DNA of 64,000 nt. It comes from Streptomyces sp. NBC_01788. GTDB taxonomy: Bacteria > Actinomycetota > Actinomycetes > Streptomycetales > Streptomycetaceae. The stretch covers positions 7,440,001 to 7,504,000 of the forward strand of contig NZ_CP109090.1 in the NCBI RefSeq assembly GCF_035917575.1, given 5' to 3'. The position numbers were made by a program, and so were the translations under genes. This document shows positions 26,743 through 36,375 of this stretch, one piece after another. The notes under the pieces were generated by a model that worked only from the letters and a program-made list of their open reading frames with translations, was not told the origin of the DNA and ran no database searches. Each line of letters begins with the position of its first letter. The stretch's first letter is position 1.

Positions 26743-27563
26743 TGAATGCTGCTGCGGATCTGCGTTTCGCGCCGTCCTCCGACGGCGACCTCGCCTACCT
26801 CGACACCGGCAGCGGGGACCTGGTGGTCCTGCTGCACTCCGGCTGGGTCGACCACCGCGTCCTCGACGCGGCGATCTCGGCCCTCGCCGCCGAGTTCCGG
26901 GTCGTCGCCCCGGACGTTCGCGGCCACGGCCGCTCCGCCAACGCGACCAGGCCGTTCCGCTGGGCCGACGACCTCGCCACGCTGCTGCGCCACCTCGACG
27001 CCGGCCCGGCGGCCCTCGTCGGCGTCTCGATGGGTGGCGCCATCGCCACCGACACCGTGCTCGAGTACCCGGAACTGGTCCGCGGGGTGGTCGTCTGCGG
27101 CGCCGCGACCAGCGAGTTCCAGTACGCCGACCCCTGGGCGCGGCAGGCGCAGGCGGCGTCGGCCCGTGCCCTCGGCGCCGGTGACATCGAGGGCTGGCTC
27201 GCGTCCTTCCTGCGCTTCGCGCCCGGCCCGCACCGCACCCCGGACGACATGGACCAGGACATCCTGCGCCGGCTGCGCGACATGGCCCTGCACACCCTGT
27301 CCAAGCACACCGCCGACGAGAAGAACTGGCACGTGCCCCTGACCGGCACCTGGGAGCGCGTGCCGAAGATCGGCGTTCCCGTGCTCACCGTCAACGGCGC
27401 CCTCGAGACACCCGACCTCATCGCCGAGGCCGAGCGCCTCGCCCGCACCGTCCCCGACGGCCGCTCCGTCACGATCGAGGGCACCGCCCACTACCCGAAC
27501 CTGGAGAGGCCGGAGGAGTTCAACGGGATCGTCGCGGACTTCCTCCGCGCCCTCCCGGCCTGA
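26742..27563 (+). CDS. Alpha/beta hydrolase
   Basis: The 273-residue alpha/beta-hydrolase has the nucleophile elbow VGVSMGGA (Ser96), an oxyanion-hole strand (LLHSGWVDHRV), an Asp in the VLTVNGALE region, and a C-terminal histidine in GTAHYPNLERPEEF. The 3-oxoadipate enol-lactonase/haloperoxidase-like group is closest, but the substrate is unassigned. No ribosome site precedes ATG 26742, and the promoter-operator region ends at the start codon, so a leaderless mRNA is likely. The MarR regulator upstream probably represses it, which suggests induction by a small hydrophobic or phenolic compound. Confidence 0.85.
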   Translation: MNAAADLRFAPSSDGDLAYLDTGSGDLVVLLHSGWVDHRVLDAAISALAAEFRVVAPDVRGHGRSANATRPFRWADDLATLLRHLDAGPAALVGVSMGGAIATDTVLEYPELVRGVVVCGAATSEFQYADPWARQAQAASARALGAGDIEGWLASFLRFAPGPHRTPDDMDQDILRRLRDMALHTLSKHTADEKNWHVPLTGTWERVPKIGVPVLTVNGALETPDLIAEAERLARTVPDGRSVTIEGTAHYPNLERPEEFNGIVADFLRALPA

Positions 27564-27577
27564 TCCGGACGAAGGAC
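27555..27577 (-). repeat. Dispersed palindromic intergenic repeat, copy 2
   Basis: Read on the minus strand, the sequence is GTCCTTCGTCCGGATCAGG then CCGG, nearly identical to the copy after glgC (3043) and to the arms at 62427-62491. It overlaps the hydrolase stop codon and ends two bases before the permease stop. Confidence 0.55.
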
Positions 27578-27578
27578 G

Positions 27579-28991
27579 CTAACGCCGGGCCAGCTCCGAG
27601 CGCTTGTACGAGTATCCGAAGTAGATCACGCACCCGATCAGGAACCACACGGCGAACCGCACCCAGGTCTCCCACTTCAGGAACGTGATCAGCCACAGCG
27701 AGAAGACGACACCCAGCGCCGGCACGAACGGCATCCACGGCGTACGGAAACCGCGCGGCAGGTCCGGCTGCCGGTAGCGCAGCACGATCACCGCCGTGCA
27801 CACCACCACGAACGCCAGCAGAATGCCGATGTTGGTCAGTTCGGCCGCCTCCGCGATCGGCAGGAACCCCGCGATGGCGGCCGACGCCACCCCGACGATC
27901 CACGTCACCCGCGTCGGCACGTGCCGCGTGGGGTGCGTCTTCGCGAACCACTTGGGCAGCAGCCCGTCCCGGGACATGGCGAACCAGACCCGGGTCACGC
28001 CCAGCATGAACGTGAACATGACCGTAAGGATGCCGATGATCGCGCCCACCGCGATCACGTCCGCCAGCCGGCTCAGCCCCACCGACTTGAACGCGGTGGA
28101 GAAGCCGCTCTCCCTGTTGATGTCCTTGTAGTTCTGCATGCCTGTCAGCACCAGGCACGCCGCCACGTACAGCACCATCGCGATCGCCAGCGAGTAGATG
28201 ATCGCCTTCGGCATGTGCCGCCGCGCGTCCTTGGACTCCTCGGCCGCCGTCGACATCGCGTCATAGCCGAAGACCGCGAAGAACACCGTCGCCGCACCGG
28301 TGAACGCCCCGCCGACGCCGTAGGGGAAGAACGGGTGGTAGTGGGCGGTGTTGATGTGGAACACGCCGACCACGATCACCACCAGCACCACGACCACCTT
28401 CAGCGCCACCACGAGGGTCTCGAAGCGGGCCGCGCTGCGGATGCCGAGGTTCAGCAGCCAGGCGATCAGCAGGCACAGGATCGCCGCGAACAGGTCGACC
28501 CTGTGCCCGGCGCCGGTGCCGGGCGCGCCCAGCATCCAGGCGGGCAGATGCGCGCCCATGTCCTCGACCAGGAAGCTGAAGTACCCGGAGATGCCGATCG
28601 CGACCACCGCCACGATCGCCGTGTACTCGAGGAGCAGGTCCCAGCCGATGAACCAGCCGGCGAACTCGCCGAGCACCGCGTAGCCGTAGGTGTAGGCGGA
28701 GCCCGCCTTCGGGATCAGGCCCGCGAACTCGGCGTACGACAGGGCCGCCGCCGCGCTGGCCACACCCGCGATCAGGAAGGACACCAGCACCGCGGGACCC
28801 GCCGTACCGTTGGCCACCGTGCCGGCGAGGGTGAAGATGCCCGCGCCGATGATGCCACCCACACCGATCGCGGTCAGCTGCCACAACCCGAGTGATCGCT
28901 CAAGGCGTGGTCCTTCGCCGGCTTCCGTCTCCTCGATGTGTTCGATGGGCTTGCGGCGGAGAATGCCCTCACCCATCCGGAGCCCGGCCAT
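27579..28991 (-). CDS. APC-superfamily amino acid permease
   Basis: The 470-residue transporter has about 12-14 membrane segments. The first helix carries the APC substrate motif GVGGIIGAGIFTLAG, and the run AALSYAEFAGLIPKAGSAYTY is typical of the cationic amino acid transporter (CAT) branch, as is FFAVFGYDAMSTAAEES. It is predicted to import basic or neutral amino acids by proton symport across the cytoplasmic membrane. The start ATG 28991 has GAGG 8 bases upstream. Longer frames would extend into the divergent region shared with nothing coding. The gene stands alone, with a universal stress protein gene on the same strand upstream. Confidence 0.92.
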   Translation of the reverse strand: MAGLRMGEGILRRKPIEHIEETEAGEGPRLERSLGLWQLTAIGVGGIIGAGIFTLAGTVANGTAGPAVLVSFLIAGVASAAAALSYAEFAGLIPKAGSAYTYGYAVLGEFAGWFIGWDLLLEYTAIVAVVAIGISGYFSFLVEDMGAHLPAWMLGAPGTGAGHRVDLFAAILCLLIAWLLNLGIRSAARFETLVVALKVVVVLVVIVVGVFHINTAHYHPFFPYGVGGAFTGAATVFFAVFGYDAMSTAAEESKDARRHMPKAIIYSLAIAMVLYVAACLVLTGMQNYKDINRESGFSTAFKSVGLSRLADVIAVGAIIGILTVMFTFMLGVTRVWFAMSRDGLLPKWFAKTHPTRHVPTRVTWIVGVASAAIAGFLPIAEAAELTNIGILLAFVVVCTAVIVLRYRQPDLPRGFRTPWMPFVPALGVVFSLWLITFLKWETWVRFAVWFLIGCVIYFGYSYKRSELARR

Positions 28992-29132
28992 GCGTCTCAC
29001 CTCTTCCCGTACGGCAAACGGCTGACGCCGGATCATGATGACCCAGGTACCGCCGGGTATGGAAGACGCCACGCACGGATCCGACGCCGCCCGGCGGCCG
29101 CCCGCCGCGGTGTCCGGACACCGGGAGAGTAC

Positions 29133-29612
29133 CTACGGAACCACCGTCACCGGCCAGCGTCCCGCCTTCACCAGGCGGACCGCGACCGAGCCGATGATCC
29201 GGTGGCCGGCCTGCTCGGAGGCGCCCACGACCACCGCGTCGGCCCGCAGCTCGTCGGCGGCCTTCACCAGCCCGTTGAACGGGTCGCCGCGGAAGGTGTG
29301 GAACTCCCAGCGGACCTCGAATATCCCCTTCAGCCGCTCCGTGGACTCCCGGATGTACCGCACCAGGTCCTCGGCGATCTCGTCGGTCGTCTCCGCCACC
29401 GGCGCCCCGAGCGCCGCCCCCGCCGTCATCACCGGCTGCACGTACACGAGAGCGAGCAGCGCGCCCTGCCGCCGGGCGAGACCGGCGGCGTACGCGGCGG
29501 CCCGCAACGAGGACTCGGAGCCGTCCACGCCGGCCACGATGACCTTCGGCCCGTCCGTGCCCCGCTCGAACCGGTGCGCGGGCCGCTCGTGCTGCTCGTG
29601 CTGTTCCGTCAC
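29133..29612 (-). CDS. Universal stress protein (UspA family)
   Basis: A single UspA domain of 159 residues. The N-terminal strand [19 protein letters not shown] and the C-terminal [23 protein letters not shown] segment correspond to the ATP-binding P-loop region of the family. The expected G-X2-G-X9-GS spacing is partly changed, so nucleotide binding is uncertain. The N-terminal tail is rich in His and Glu ([12 protein letters not shown]). Roles in dormancy or membrane stress are typical. The start is GTG 29612. It is on the same strand as, and upstream of, the permease, and divergent from lysX with a 92-base gap. Confidence 0.88.
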   Translation of the reverse strand: MTEQHEQHERPAHRFERGTDGPKVIVAGVDGSESSLRAAAYAAGLARRQGALLALVYVQPVMTAGAALGAPVAETTDEIAEDLVRYIRESTERLKGIFEVRWEFHTFRGDPFNGLVKAADELRADAVVVGASEQAGHRIIGSVAVRLVKAGRWPVTVVP

Positions 29613-29691
29613 ATGTGCGAGGCTATCGGAATCCCCGGTTCCCACCGCCGCCCGGGGCACGCTCCGACGGGCGCCCCGCCCGCCCTGTTCC

Positions 29692-29697
29692 TACAGT
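29692..29697 (+). promoter_or_regulatory. Putative -10 box, leaderless lysX
   Basis: TACAGT at 29692-29697 fits TANNNT and places the transcript start at about 29704-29705, exactly at the lysX ATG. No ribosome site is present, so a leaderless mRNA is likely. Confidence 0.45.
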
Positions 29698-29704
29698 CGG
29701 AAGC

Positions 29705-32700
29705 ATGAGCGCCGCCACCGGCGCCGTCCCCTCCCGGGGCGCCGCCGACCCCGCCCGGCCGCCGCGCAGGAACGGCCTCCTCAGCAGGGTGCCGGAGGGC
29801 TTCGCCACCTTCTTCGGCGCTCTGGCCGTGCTGTGCGCGCTGCTCGACCTCATCGCCCCGCTGCGGGTCCTGCTCCATCCCGTCGTCCGCGTCCTGGACC
29901 TGCTCCTCGTCCCGGTCAGCGTCAACCTCGCCTACGCCGTCTTCCTCGTCCTGCTGGCCGGCGCCACCGCCGCCCGCAAGAAGGTCGCCTGGTGGCTGGT
30001 CGTCGGCTACCTCGGCCTGGTGATCCTCGGCGACGTCGTCGGCCTCGCCGCCGGCGAGTACGCCGAGTCGGCGCCGTCCCTCGTGCTGTGCGGCCTGGCA
30101 CTGGTGCTGCTGATCGCGGCCAGAGGCGAGTTCTACGCCGCCTCCCGCCGCGGCGCCTGGTGGCGGGCGCTGGCCGTGCTGGCCGCCGGCCTCGCCGTGG
30201 CCGTCCTGGCCGGCTGGGGCCTGGTCGCGCTCCTGCCCGGCACCCTGCCCTCCGGCCTGCACCTGGCGTGGTCCGCCAACCGCGTCCTCGGCGGACTCGT
30301 CTCCGCCCAGGACTTCGCCGGCCGCCCGCCGCGCCCGGTGACCTTCCTGATCGGCCTGTTCGGAGCACTCGCCCTGCTCAACGCCGCCGCCACACTGTTC
30401 CGTTCGCAGCGCCTCGAGGCGGCCCTGCACGGCGACGAGGAACCCCGCATCCGCGCCCTGCTCAAGGCCTACGGCGAGGACGACTCCCTCGGCTACTTCG
30501 CCACCCGCCGCGACAAGGCCGTCGTCTTCTCACCCAGCGGCAAGGCCGCCGTCACCTACCGCGTCGAGACCGGTGTGTGCCTGGCCAGCGGCGATCCCGT
30601 CGGCGACCGCGAGGCCTGGCCGCACGCCATCGCCGCCTGGCTGGACGTCGCCCGCCGCTACGCCTGGGCGCCCGCCGTCATGGGCGCGTCAGAGGAGGGC
30701 GCCCGCGCCTACGCCCGCGCCGGGCTCGGCGCCCTCCAGCTCGGCGACGAGGCGATCGTGCACGTCGCCGGCTTCGACCTCGACGGCCGGGACATGCGCG
30801 TGACCCGCCAGGCCGTGCGCCGCGTCCGCCGCACCGGCGCCACCTGCCGCATCCGCCGGCACACCACCCTCACCGACGCCGAGATGGAGGAGATCGTCGA
30901 CAAAGCGGACGCCTGGCGCGACACCGAGACCGAGCGCGGATTCTCCATGGCGCTGGACCGCCTGGGCGACCCGGCCGACGGAGACTGCCTCCTGGTCGAG
31001 GCCCTCGACACGGAAGGCCGGCTCCTCGCCCTGCTGTCCTTCGTGCCCTGGGGCCGCGACGGCGCCTCCCTCGACCTGATGCGCCGGGACCGCACCGCGC
31101 CCAACGGCGTCATGGAGTACATGGTCGCCGAGCTCTGCGCCACCGCCCCGAAACTCGGCGTACGCCGCCTCTCGCTGAACTTCGCGGTGTTCCGCTCGGT
31201 GTTCGAGGAGGGCGCCCGCATCGGAGCCGGGCCCGTGCTGCGGCTGTGGCGCGGCCTGCTGCTGTTCTTCTCCCGCTGGTGGCAGCTCGAAGCCCTGTAC
31301 CGGTCCAACGCCAAATACCACCCCGAGTGGTACCCGAGGTTCCTCTGCTACGGCGAGACCGCCTCCCTCGCCAGGATCGGCCTGGCCTCCGGCATCGCCG
31401 AGGGCTTCGTCGCCGTACCCTCGCTGCGCAAGCTCTGGGGCAAGGGCCACCCGGCCCACCCCGCCACCGGACCGCGCCCTGCCACCACCGAGGGCCTGCC
31501 CCCGCTCACGGCGCTCGGACTCGACGCGGGTGCACGGGCCGAAGCTGCCCGGACACACGCCGGCCTGCCCGAACAGGTCCGCGTCCGGCACGCGAAACTC
31601 GACCGGCTGCGCGCCGCCGGTACCGACCCCTACCCGGTGGGGACGAGCACCCGCACCCGCACCCTCGCCGAGGTCCGCGAAGGGGAGCAGCTCACCGTGG
31701 CCGGCCGCGTCCTGCTCGTCCGGGACTTCGGCGGCATCGTCTTCGTCGTGCTCCGCGACTGGTCGGGCGACCACCAACTCGCCCTCACCCGAGACCGGAC
31801 AGGACCCGCCGCGCTGAAACGCTTCACCGCCGACACCGACATCGGCGACCACATCACCGCCACCGGCCGGGCCGGACGGAGCGACCAGGGCGAACCCACC
31901 GTCTTCGTCACCTCCTGGCGGCTGCTCGGCAAGTGCCTGCGCCCCCTGCCCGACAAACACCGCGGACTGGCCGACCCCGAGGCCAAGGTGCGCCTGCGCT
32001 ACCTCGACCTGGTCACCAGCCCCCGGGCCCGCGAGGTCGTCCGCATCCGCTCCACCGCCGTACAGGCCCTGCGCCAGGGCCTGCTGGACCGCGGCTTCCT
32101 GGAGGTCGAGACGCCGATGCTCCAGCAGATCCACGGCGGCGCCAACGCCCGGCCCTTCACCACCCACAGCAACGCCTACGACCTCGACCTGTACCTGCGC
32201 ATCGCACCCGAGCTGTATCTGAAGCGCCTGTGCGTCGGCGGTCTGGAGAAGGTCTTCGAGATGGGCCGCACCTTCCGCAACGAGGGCGTCTCCCCCAAGC
32301 ACAACCCCGAGTTCACGATGCTGGAGGCCTACCAGGCCCACGCCGACTACGACGTCATGCTCGACCTCACCCGCGAGCTGGTCCAGGGCGCCGCCACCGC
32401 CGCCTTCGGCAGCCCGGTCGCCCACAAGGACGGCACGGCGTACGACATCTCCGGGCCCTGGCCGGTCAGGACCGTGCACGGCGCGATCTCCGAGGTGCTC
32501 GGGGAGGAGATCGGCCCGGGCACCGGCCCGGAGGCACTGCGCCGGCACTGCGACCGCGCCGGCGTGCCGTACACCGCGGACGACACGCCCGGCGAGATCG
32601 TCCTGGAGATGTACGAGCGGCTGGTGGAGGAGCGCACCGGACCGCCCGTCTTCTACAAGGACTTCCCGACCGAGGTCTCCCCGCTCACCCGGCAGCACCG

Positions 32701-32998
32701 CACCGACCCGCGGCTCGCCGAACGCTGGGACCTGGTGGCCTTCGGCACCGAACTGGGCACCGCCTACTCCGAGCTCACCGACCCCGTCGAACAGCGCCGC
32801 CGGCTGACCGCCCAGTCCCTGCTCGCCGCCGGGGGAGACCCGGAGGCGATGGAACTGGACGAGGACTTCCTCGACGCCCTCGAGTACGCCATGCCGCCCA
32901 CCGGCGGCCTCGGCCTCGGCGTCGACCGGCTGGTCATGTTCCTCACCGGCCTGACGATCCGTGAGACGCTGCCGTTCCCCCTGGTGCGCCACCGCTGA
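29705..32998 (+). CDS. lysX: Bifunctional lysylphosphatidylglycerol synthase/lysyl-tRNA synthetase LysX
   Basis: A 1097-residue fusion. Residues 30-240 hold about six membrane helices. Residues 250-590 are the MprF-type DUF2156 lysyl transferase domain (GNAT-like fold). An OB-fold tRNA-binding domain follows ([18 protein letters not shown], about 660), then a class II lysyl-tRNA synthetase core with [20 protein letters not shown], motif 2 [20 protein letters not shown] and motif 3 [12 protein letters not shown]. The synthetase charges tRNA-Lys, and the transferase moves lysine to phosphatidylglycerol, lowering membrane negative charge and protecting from cationic peptides. The fused form is typical of Actinobacteria (M. 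tuberculosis LysX). The housekeeping LysS is presumably elsewhere. Confidence 0.95.
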   Translation: MSAATGAVPSRGAADPARPPRRNGLLSRVPEGFATFFGALAVLCALLDLIAPLRVLLHPVVRVLDLLLVPVSVNLAYAVFLVLLAGATAARKKVAWWLVVGYLGLVILGDVVGLAAGEYAESAPSLVLCGLALVLLIAARGEFYAASRRGAWWRALAVLAAGLAVAVLAGWGLVALLPGTLPSGLHLAWSANRVLGGLVSAQDFAGRPPRPVTFLIGLFGALALLNAAATLFRSQRLEAALHGDEEPRIRALLKAYGEDDSLGYFATRRDKAVVFSPSGKAAVTYRVETGVCLASGDPVGDREAWPHAIAAWLDVARRYAWAPAVMGASEEGARAYARAGLGALQLGDEAIVHVAGFDLDGRDMRVTRQAVRRVRRTGATCRIRRHTTLTDAEMEEIVDKADAWRDTETERGFSMALDRLGDPADGDCLLVEALDTEGRLLALLSFVPWGRDGASLDLMRRDRTAPNGVMEYMVAELCATAPKLGVRRLSLNFAVFRSVFEEGARIGAGPVLRLWRGLLLFFSRWWQLEALYRSNAKYHPEWYPRFLCYGETASLARIGLASGIAEGFVAVPSLRKLWGKGHPAHPATGPRPATTEGLPPLTALGLDAGARAEAARTHAGLPEQVRVRHAKLDRLRAAGTDPYPVGTSTRTRTLAEVREGEQLTVAGRVLLVRDFGGIVFVVLRDWSGDHQLALTRDRTGPAALKRFTADTDIGDHITATGRAGRSDQGEPTVFVTSWRLLGKCLRPLPDKHRGLADPEAKVRLRYLDLVTSPRAREVVRIRSTAVQALRQGLLDRGFLEVETPMLQQIHGGANARPFTTHSNAYDLDLYLRIAPELYLKRLCVGGLEKVFEMGRTFRNEGVSPKHNPEFTMLEAYQAHADYDVMLDLTRELVQGAATAAFGSPVAHKDGTAYDISGPWPVRTVHGAISEVLGEEIGPGTGPEALRRHCDRAGVPYTADDTPGEIVLEMYERLVEERTGPPVFYKDFPTEVSPLTRQHRTDPRLAERWDLVAFGTELGTAYSELTDPVEQRRRLTAQSLLAAGGDPEAMELDEDFLDALEYAMPPTGGLGLGVDRLVMFLTGLTIRETLPFPLVRHR

Positions 32999-33131
32999 GG
33001 CACCCTCCGCGGCACCCGCCGAAGCTCCCTTCGAGGCACCCGCGCGCAACTGCCGCCGGGCGCTGGGCCGGGCAGGTGCTTTCGTCGCGCCGTCCCGGGG
33101 TAGAGGCACAACGCCCGGACACTGATGACTC

Positions 33132-33974
33132 ATGAAGAAGGATCAGTTGCTCACCCGGCGCCGGGCGTTGCTCGCCGGCGCCGTCGCGCTCGGAGCGGCG
33201 GGAGCGGCCGGCACAGCCGGTCTGCTGCTCTCCGGTTCCTCCGACACACCGGTACCGCCCGCCCCCGCCGCGGGTCCCGAGGCACGCAGCGCCCTCAAGC
33301 CCTCCGCCTACCGTCTGAGCCCCCTGGCCGGCGACGCCCCGCAGCGGGCGGCGCCGCTGCCGGCCAAGGTGCGCACCTCGCCGATCCTGCGGTTCTCCGG
33401 ACGCGGCGACACCATGATGCTGACGTTCGACGACGGACCCCACCCCGAGTTCACCCCGCACGTCCTGGACATCCTGTCCCAGTACGACGTCCGGGCCACC
33501 TTCATGGTCTGCGGGGAGATGGCCGACTGGAACAGGGACCTGCTGGCCCGGATGGCCGACGAGGGACACGTCGTCGGCAACCACACCTGGAGCCACCCGC
33601 TGCTCACCCAGCTCGACCGCCGCGGCATCCGCAGCGAGCTCGAACGCACCAGCGACGTCATCGAGAAGGCCTACGGCGAACGGCCGTTGTGGTTCCGCGC
33701 CCCCTACGGCGCCTGGAACCGCGACGTGTTCAAGCTCAACGCCGAACTGGGCATGGAGCCGCTGGCCTGGAGCGTCGACAGCCTCGACTGGACCACGCCC
33801 GGCACCGGCGCCATCGTGCGCCGGATCGAGAGCGGCGCCGCCCCCGGGGTCGTCGTGCTCTCCCACGACGCCGGGGGCGACCGGTCGCAGACCGTCCGCG
33901 CGCTGCGCAAGTACCTCCCCAAGCTCCTCGACGAAGGCCGCCACTTCACCGTGCCGCGCCGGCAGTACACCTGA
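33132..33974 (+). CDS. Secreted polysaccharide deacetylase (NodB/CE4)
   Basis: The 280-residue exported protein has an N-terminal signal with twin arginines (LLTRRRALLAGAV), suggesting Tat or lipoprotein-like export. The NodB homology domain starts near residue 93. The catalytic motif TFDDGP (Asp100, Asp101), the metal-binding H-X3-H (NHTWSH, His151 and His155) and RAPYGAWN are visible. CE4 enzymes remove acetyl groups from N-acetylglucosamine or muramic acid in peptidoglycan, or from chitin and xylan. It could modify the cell wall together with the neighbouring sortase. It converges with the sortase gene, and their stop codons share one hairpin. Confidence 0.92.
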   Translation: MKKDQLLTRRRALLAGAVALGAAGAAGTAGLLLSGSSDTPVPPAPAAGPEARSALKPSAYRLSPLAGDAPQRAAPLPAKVRTSPILRFSGRGDTMMLTFDDGPHPEFTPHVLDILSQYDVRATFMVCGEMADWNRDLLARMADEGHVVGNHTWSHPLLTQLDRRGIRSELERTSDVIEKAYGERPLWFRAPYGAWNRDVFKLNAELGMEPLAWSVDSLDWTTPGTGAIVRRIESGAAPGVVVLSHDAGGDRSQTVRALRKYLPKLLDEGRHFTVPRRQYT

Positions 33975-34023
33975 GCCGGGCCCCGCGCACGGCCCGCCGC
34001 CCGCCCGGCCGGGGTCCGCTCAG
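33971..34023. terminator. Shared bidirectional hairpin holding both stop codons
   Basis: CTGAGC (33971-33976) and GCTCAG (34018-34023) begin imperfect arms continuing with GGGCCCCG/CGGGGTCC. The TGA of the deacetylase and the complement of the sortase stop both sit in the arms. Confidence 0.6.
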
Positions 34024-34697
34024 CGGACCTCGACCAGGCGGGCGAACACGACGACGTTCCCCTGATATCCGGTCTGCTTCGTGTAACCGCCGCCGCAGGT
34101 GATGACCCGCAGTTCCGGAGTTCCCTTCGAGCCGTACACACGGTCTCCGGGGAAATCGTCCTTCTGGAACACCTCGACGCCGTACACCTCGAATACGGCC
34201 GTCTTTCCGTCCTGGCGGTCGATTTCGACGCGGTTTCCATTCTGCAGGGCGCCGAGCCCGTAGAACACGGCGGGCCCCGCTTTGTTGTCCACATGGCCGA
34301 CGACGACCGACGTGCCGTCTTCCCCCGGCGTGACCGCGCCGTTGAACCAGCCGGCCAGATTCGGGTCCTCCGGCGGCGGCGCGGCGACCCAGCCGTCCGG
34401 GTCCACGCCGACCGGTGTGACGGGCGCGTCGACCTGGATCACCGGGATCCTGATCCGGTCCGGCACCGAGCGCGACACGGACTGAAGGCCCGTCGCCGAG
34501 GGGAGCGGCGTGTGCCTGATGTCCGGCGCTGCCGCCGTCGCGGGCTGGGGCGGGCCGACGTCGAACTCCCCGGAGCCGTTGCGGATCAGGGCGAGTCCGG
34601 TCAGCAGGGCCAGCGCTATCACGCCCCACGGCGCACGCCTCCTCCGTGGCTCCCGCTCCTCCTCCTCGATGAATCCGGTCAGCTCTCTCGCAGGCAT
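34020..34697 (-). CDS. Class F sortase
   Basis: The 225-residue cysteine transpeptidase has one N-terminal membrane anchor (GVIALALLTGLALI, about residues 25-38) after an acidic/arginine-rich cytoplasmic tail. It has the sortase beta-barrel with catalytic His135 (VVVGHVDN), Cys201 (VITCGGGY) and Arg220. Class F sortases are the actinobacterial type. They cleave sorting signals and join surface proteins to the wall, or act in polymerisation. Two neighbouring secreted glycine-rich proteins have membrane segments with basic tails at the C-terminus and may be partners, though no LPXTG motif is evident. Its promoter shares a spaced motif with the gene at 36376. Confidence 0.93.
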   Translation of the reverse strand: MPARELTGFIEEEEREPRRRRAPWGVIALALLTGLALIRNGSGEFDVGPPQPATAAAPDIRHTPLPSATGLQSVSRSVPDRIRIPVIQVDAPVTPVGVDPDGWVAAPPPEDPNLAGWFNGAVTPGEDGTSVVVGHVDNKAGPAVFYGLGALQNGNRVEIDRQDGKTAVFEVYGVEVFQKDDFPGDRVYGSKGTPELRVITCGGGYTKQTGYQGNVVVFARLVEVR

Positions 34698-35029
34698 TCG
34701 ACAACCCCTCTCGACCCGGCCGTCGCCGTGTCAGTCGCGCATGCGAAAACGCTAAGTCCGGCGCGCGCAACCGGCGACGTGGCGCATGCGAACGGGTGGC
34801 GGGGCGGTTTTCCCGTGCGCCATCCGAGGCGGTCCGTAAGGGTCATTTCTGACGGTCCGTGACCTGCGTCGATCTTCAATGGGGTGAAGGTCCCGGTGGA
34901 TTCGCTCACCGAGACGGACCAGCCCCGAAATGCGCCCGCGTGGAGCGCGTCCGAGGGTCGGTAGCGGGAGGTGCTTTCTCACCGATCGACCGGGTACGGG
35001 TCCCCGGGGCGCCTTCCGCGGAGGATCAC
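34698..35029. other. 332-base divergent regulatory region between sortase and glycine-rich protein genes
   Basis: No gene is visible here. It holds two copies of GCGCATGCGAA (34737-34747 and 34782-34792, starts 45 bases apart), each with palindrome CGCATGCG, and the sortase promoter motif at 34746-34796. On the right side GGAGG precedes the glycine-rich gene. Confidence 0.6.
34746..34796 (-). promoter_or_regulatory. Sortase promoter motif CCCGTTCGC-N33-TAGCGTTTT
   Basis: On the minus strand CCCGTTCGC (34796-34788) is followed after exactly 33 bases by TAGCGTTTT (34754-34746). The same pair at the same spacing occurs before the gene at 36376-36795. TAGCGT fits a TANNNT -10 box about 50 bases before the sortase ATG. 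Confidence 0.65.
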
Positions 35030-36202
35030 ATGCGTACTGCTCGTACCCTCTTGGCCCCCTCGGTCCCCTTGGTGGTGCTGGCCGCGGCGGTCGCCGCGGT
35101 CGGGATCGCCGCCCCGGCGGCCGCGGCGAAGGGCGGCGAAGTCCCCGGCGTGGCACGGGACGGCGGGGTGGGAGGCGCCCACGGAGGCGGCGGCTCAGGA
35201 GGTGGCCCAGGGGGCGGGCCTGGAGGCGGCCCTGGAGGGGGTCCGGGATTCGGGCCGGGGTTCGGACCCGGAGCGGGTCCGGGGTTCGGATTCGGTCCCG
35301 GGGTCGGCCCCGGCTTCGGATTCGGTCCCGGGGTCGGCCCGGGGTTCGGGCCGGGCCCCGGAGGGGTCGGCGGCTTCGGCGAGTTCCGCGGCTTCGGAGA
35401 GTTCGGCGAGTTCCGAGGCTTCGGAGAGTTCCGGGGTCGCCCGGGGGACCGGTTCGGTGAGTTCCGCGGGTTCGGTGAGTGGCGCGGTCCCGGCCGGGGT
35501 GAGAGGTTCGGCGAGTTCCCCGGCTTCGGTCCGGGGCCCGGAGTCGGCGGCTTCGGCGGGAACTTCGGCGGTCCTGGCGGCTTCGGCGGTCCCGGCGGTC
35601 CCGGTGGTCCTGGCGGTCCCGGTGGTCCTGGCGGTCCCGGCGGGCTCGGTGGCGTGGGGGGCTTCGACAAGGGAGGCGAGGGCGCGGCTCCCGGCGTCGG
35701 TCCTGGTGGCGGTCTGGGCGTCGGTCCCGGTGGCGGTCTCGGCGTCGGTCCCGGGAACGGTTCTGTCGGTCGCGGCGGTGCTCCCGGCCACGGTGCGGGC
35801 GGCCTCAACAGCATCGTGCCCATGCCCGGTGTGATTGCCCGCGGCGGTCAGCTGGTGGTCACGATCGACGGCTGCCGCAACGGCGGGACCATGTCGTCGA
35901 ACGTGTTCTCCCGGGCCACGGTGCGGCCGTTCGACGAAGCCGGCGAGCGCGCGCAGGGTGTCGTGACCATCCGCGACGACGCCCGTCCCGGCACGTACGA
36001 CATCACGGTCGACTGCAACGGCCGGCGGCTGACCCGGCCGGCGGCCTTCACCGTCGTCGGCGGTGTCCGCGGTGGAGTGGGCGGCGGCATCACCACCGGT
36101 GCCACCCCGGCCGACATGGCCATCGGCGGCGGGCTGATGGCCGCGGGCGCGGTCGGCGGCGGCGTCCTCTGGATGCGGCGCCGCGCCGACAAGCGCTCCT
36201 GA
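35030..36202 (+). CDS. Glycine-rich collagen/elastin-like surface protein with C-terminal anchor
   Basis: The 390-residue exported protein has a signal peptide (1-33, ending APAAAA). A low-complexity region (about 45-275) follows, made of GGGP, GPGFG, FGEFRG and GGP repeats, collagen- or silk-like with Gly at almost every second or third place. Next comes a compact domain with two cysteines (MPGVIARGGQLVVTIDGC and GTYDITVDCNG), likely disulfide-bonded beta strands. The C-terminal membrane segment (ADMAIGGGLMAAGAVGGGVL) has a basic tail WMRRRADKRS. That tail resembles a sorting signal without LPXTG. The divergent class F sortase suggests wall attachment. ATG 35030 has GGAGG 5 bases upstream. 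A strong terminator follows. Confidence 0.82.
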   Translation: MRTARTLLAPSVPLVVLAAAVAAVGIAAPAAAAKGGEVPGVARDGGVGGAHGGGGSGGGPGGGPGGGPGGGPGFGPGFGPGAGPGFGFGPGVGPGFGFGPGVGPGFGPGPGGVGGFGEFRGFGEFGEFRGFGEFRGRPGDRFGEFRGFGEWRGPGRGERFGEFPGFGPGPGVGGFGGNFGGPGGFGGPGGPGGPGGPGGPGGPGGLGGVGGFDKGGEGAAPGVGPGGGLGVGPGGGLGVGPGNGSVGRGGAPGHGAGGLNSIVPMPGVIARGGQLVVTIDGCRNGGTMSSNVFSRATVRPFDEAGERAQGVVTIRDDARPGTYDITVDCNGRRLTRPAAFTVVGGVRGGVGGGITTGATPADMAIGGGLMAAGAVGGGVLWMRRRADKRS

Positions 36203-36215
36203 CGGCCCCGCCCCG

Positions 36216-36248
36216 GATCCGGCCCCGCACCCTGTGCGGGGCCGGATC
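36216..36248 (+). terminator. Terminator of glycine-rich protein gene
   Basis: A perfect 14-base stem, GATCCGGCCCCGCA (36216-36229) with its complement at 36235-36248 and a 5-base loop, 14 bases after the stop. Confidence 0.8.
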
Positions 36249-36311
36249 TCTTCGTGCCCGCGGGGACTTCGTCCACGGCCCGCGCGCACCAGGGGGCGTC
36301 CGCTCGTACCA

Positions 36312-36357
36312 ACAGGCCTTCGCCCCGGACCTGGAGAGGTCCGGGGCGAGGGCCTGT
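36312..36357. terminator. Second hairpin, terminator for the gene at 36376
   Basis: CGCCCCGGACCT (36321-36332) pairs with 36337-36348 around loop GGAG, extended after a small bulge by ACAGGCC/GGCCTGT. It lies just after the leftward stop at 36376 and probably works in that direction. Confidence 0.75.
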
Positions 36358-36375
36358 CCCTGGGGAGGGGCGCGG

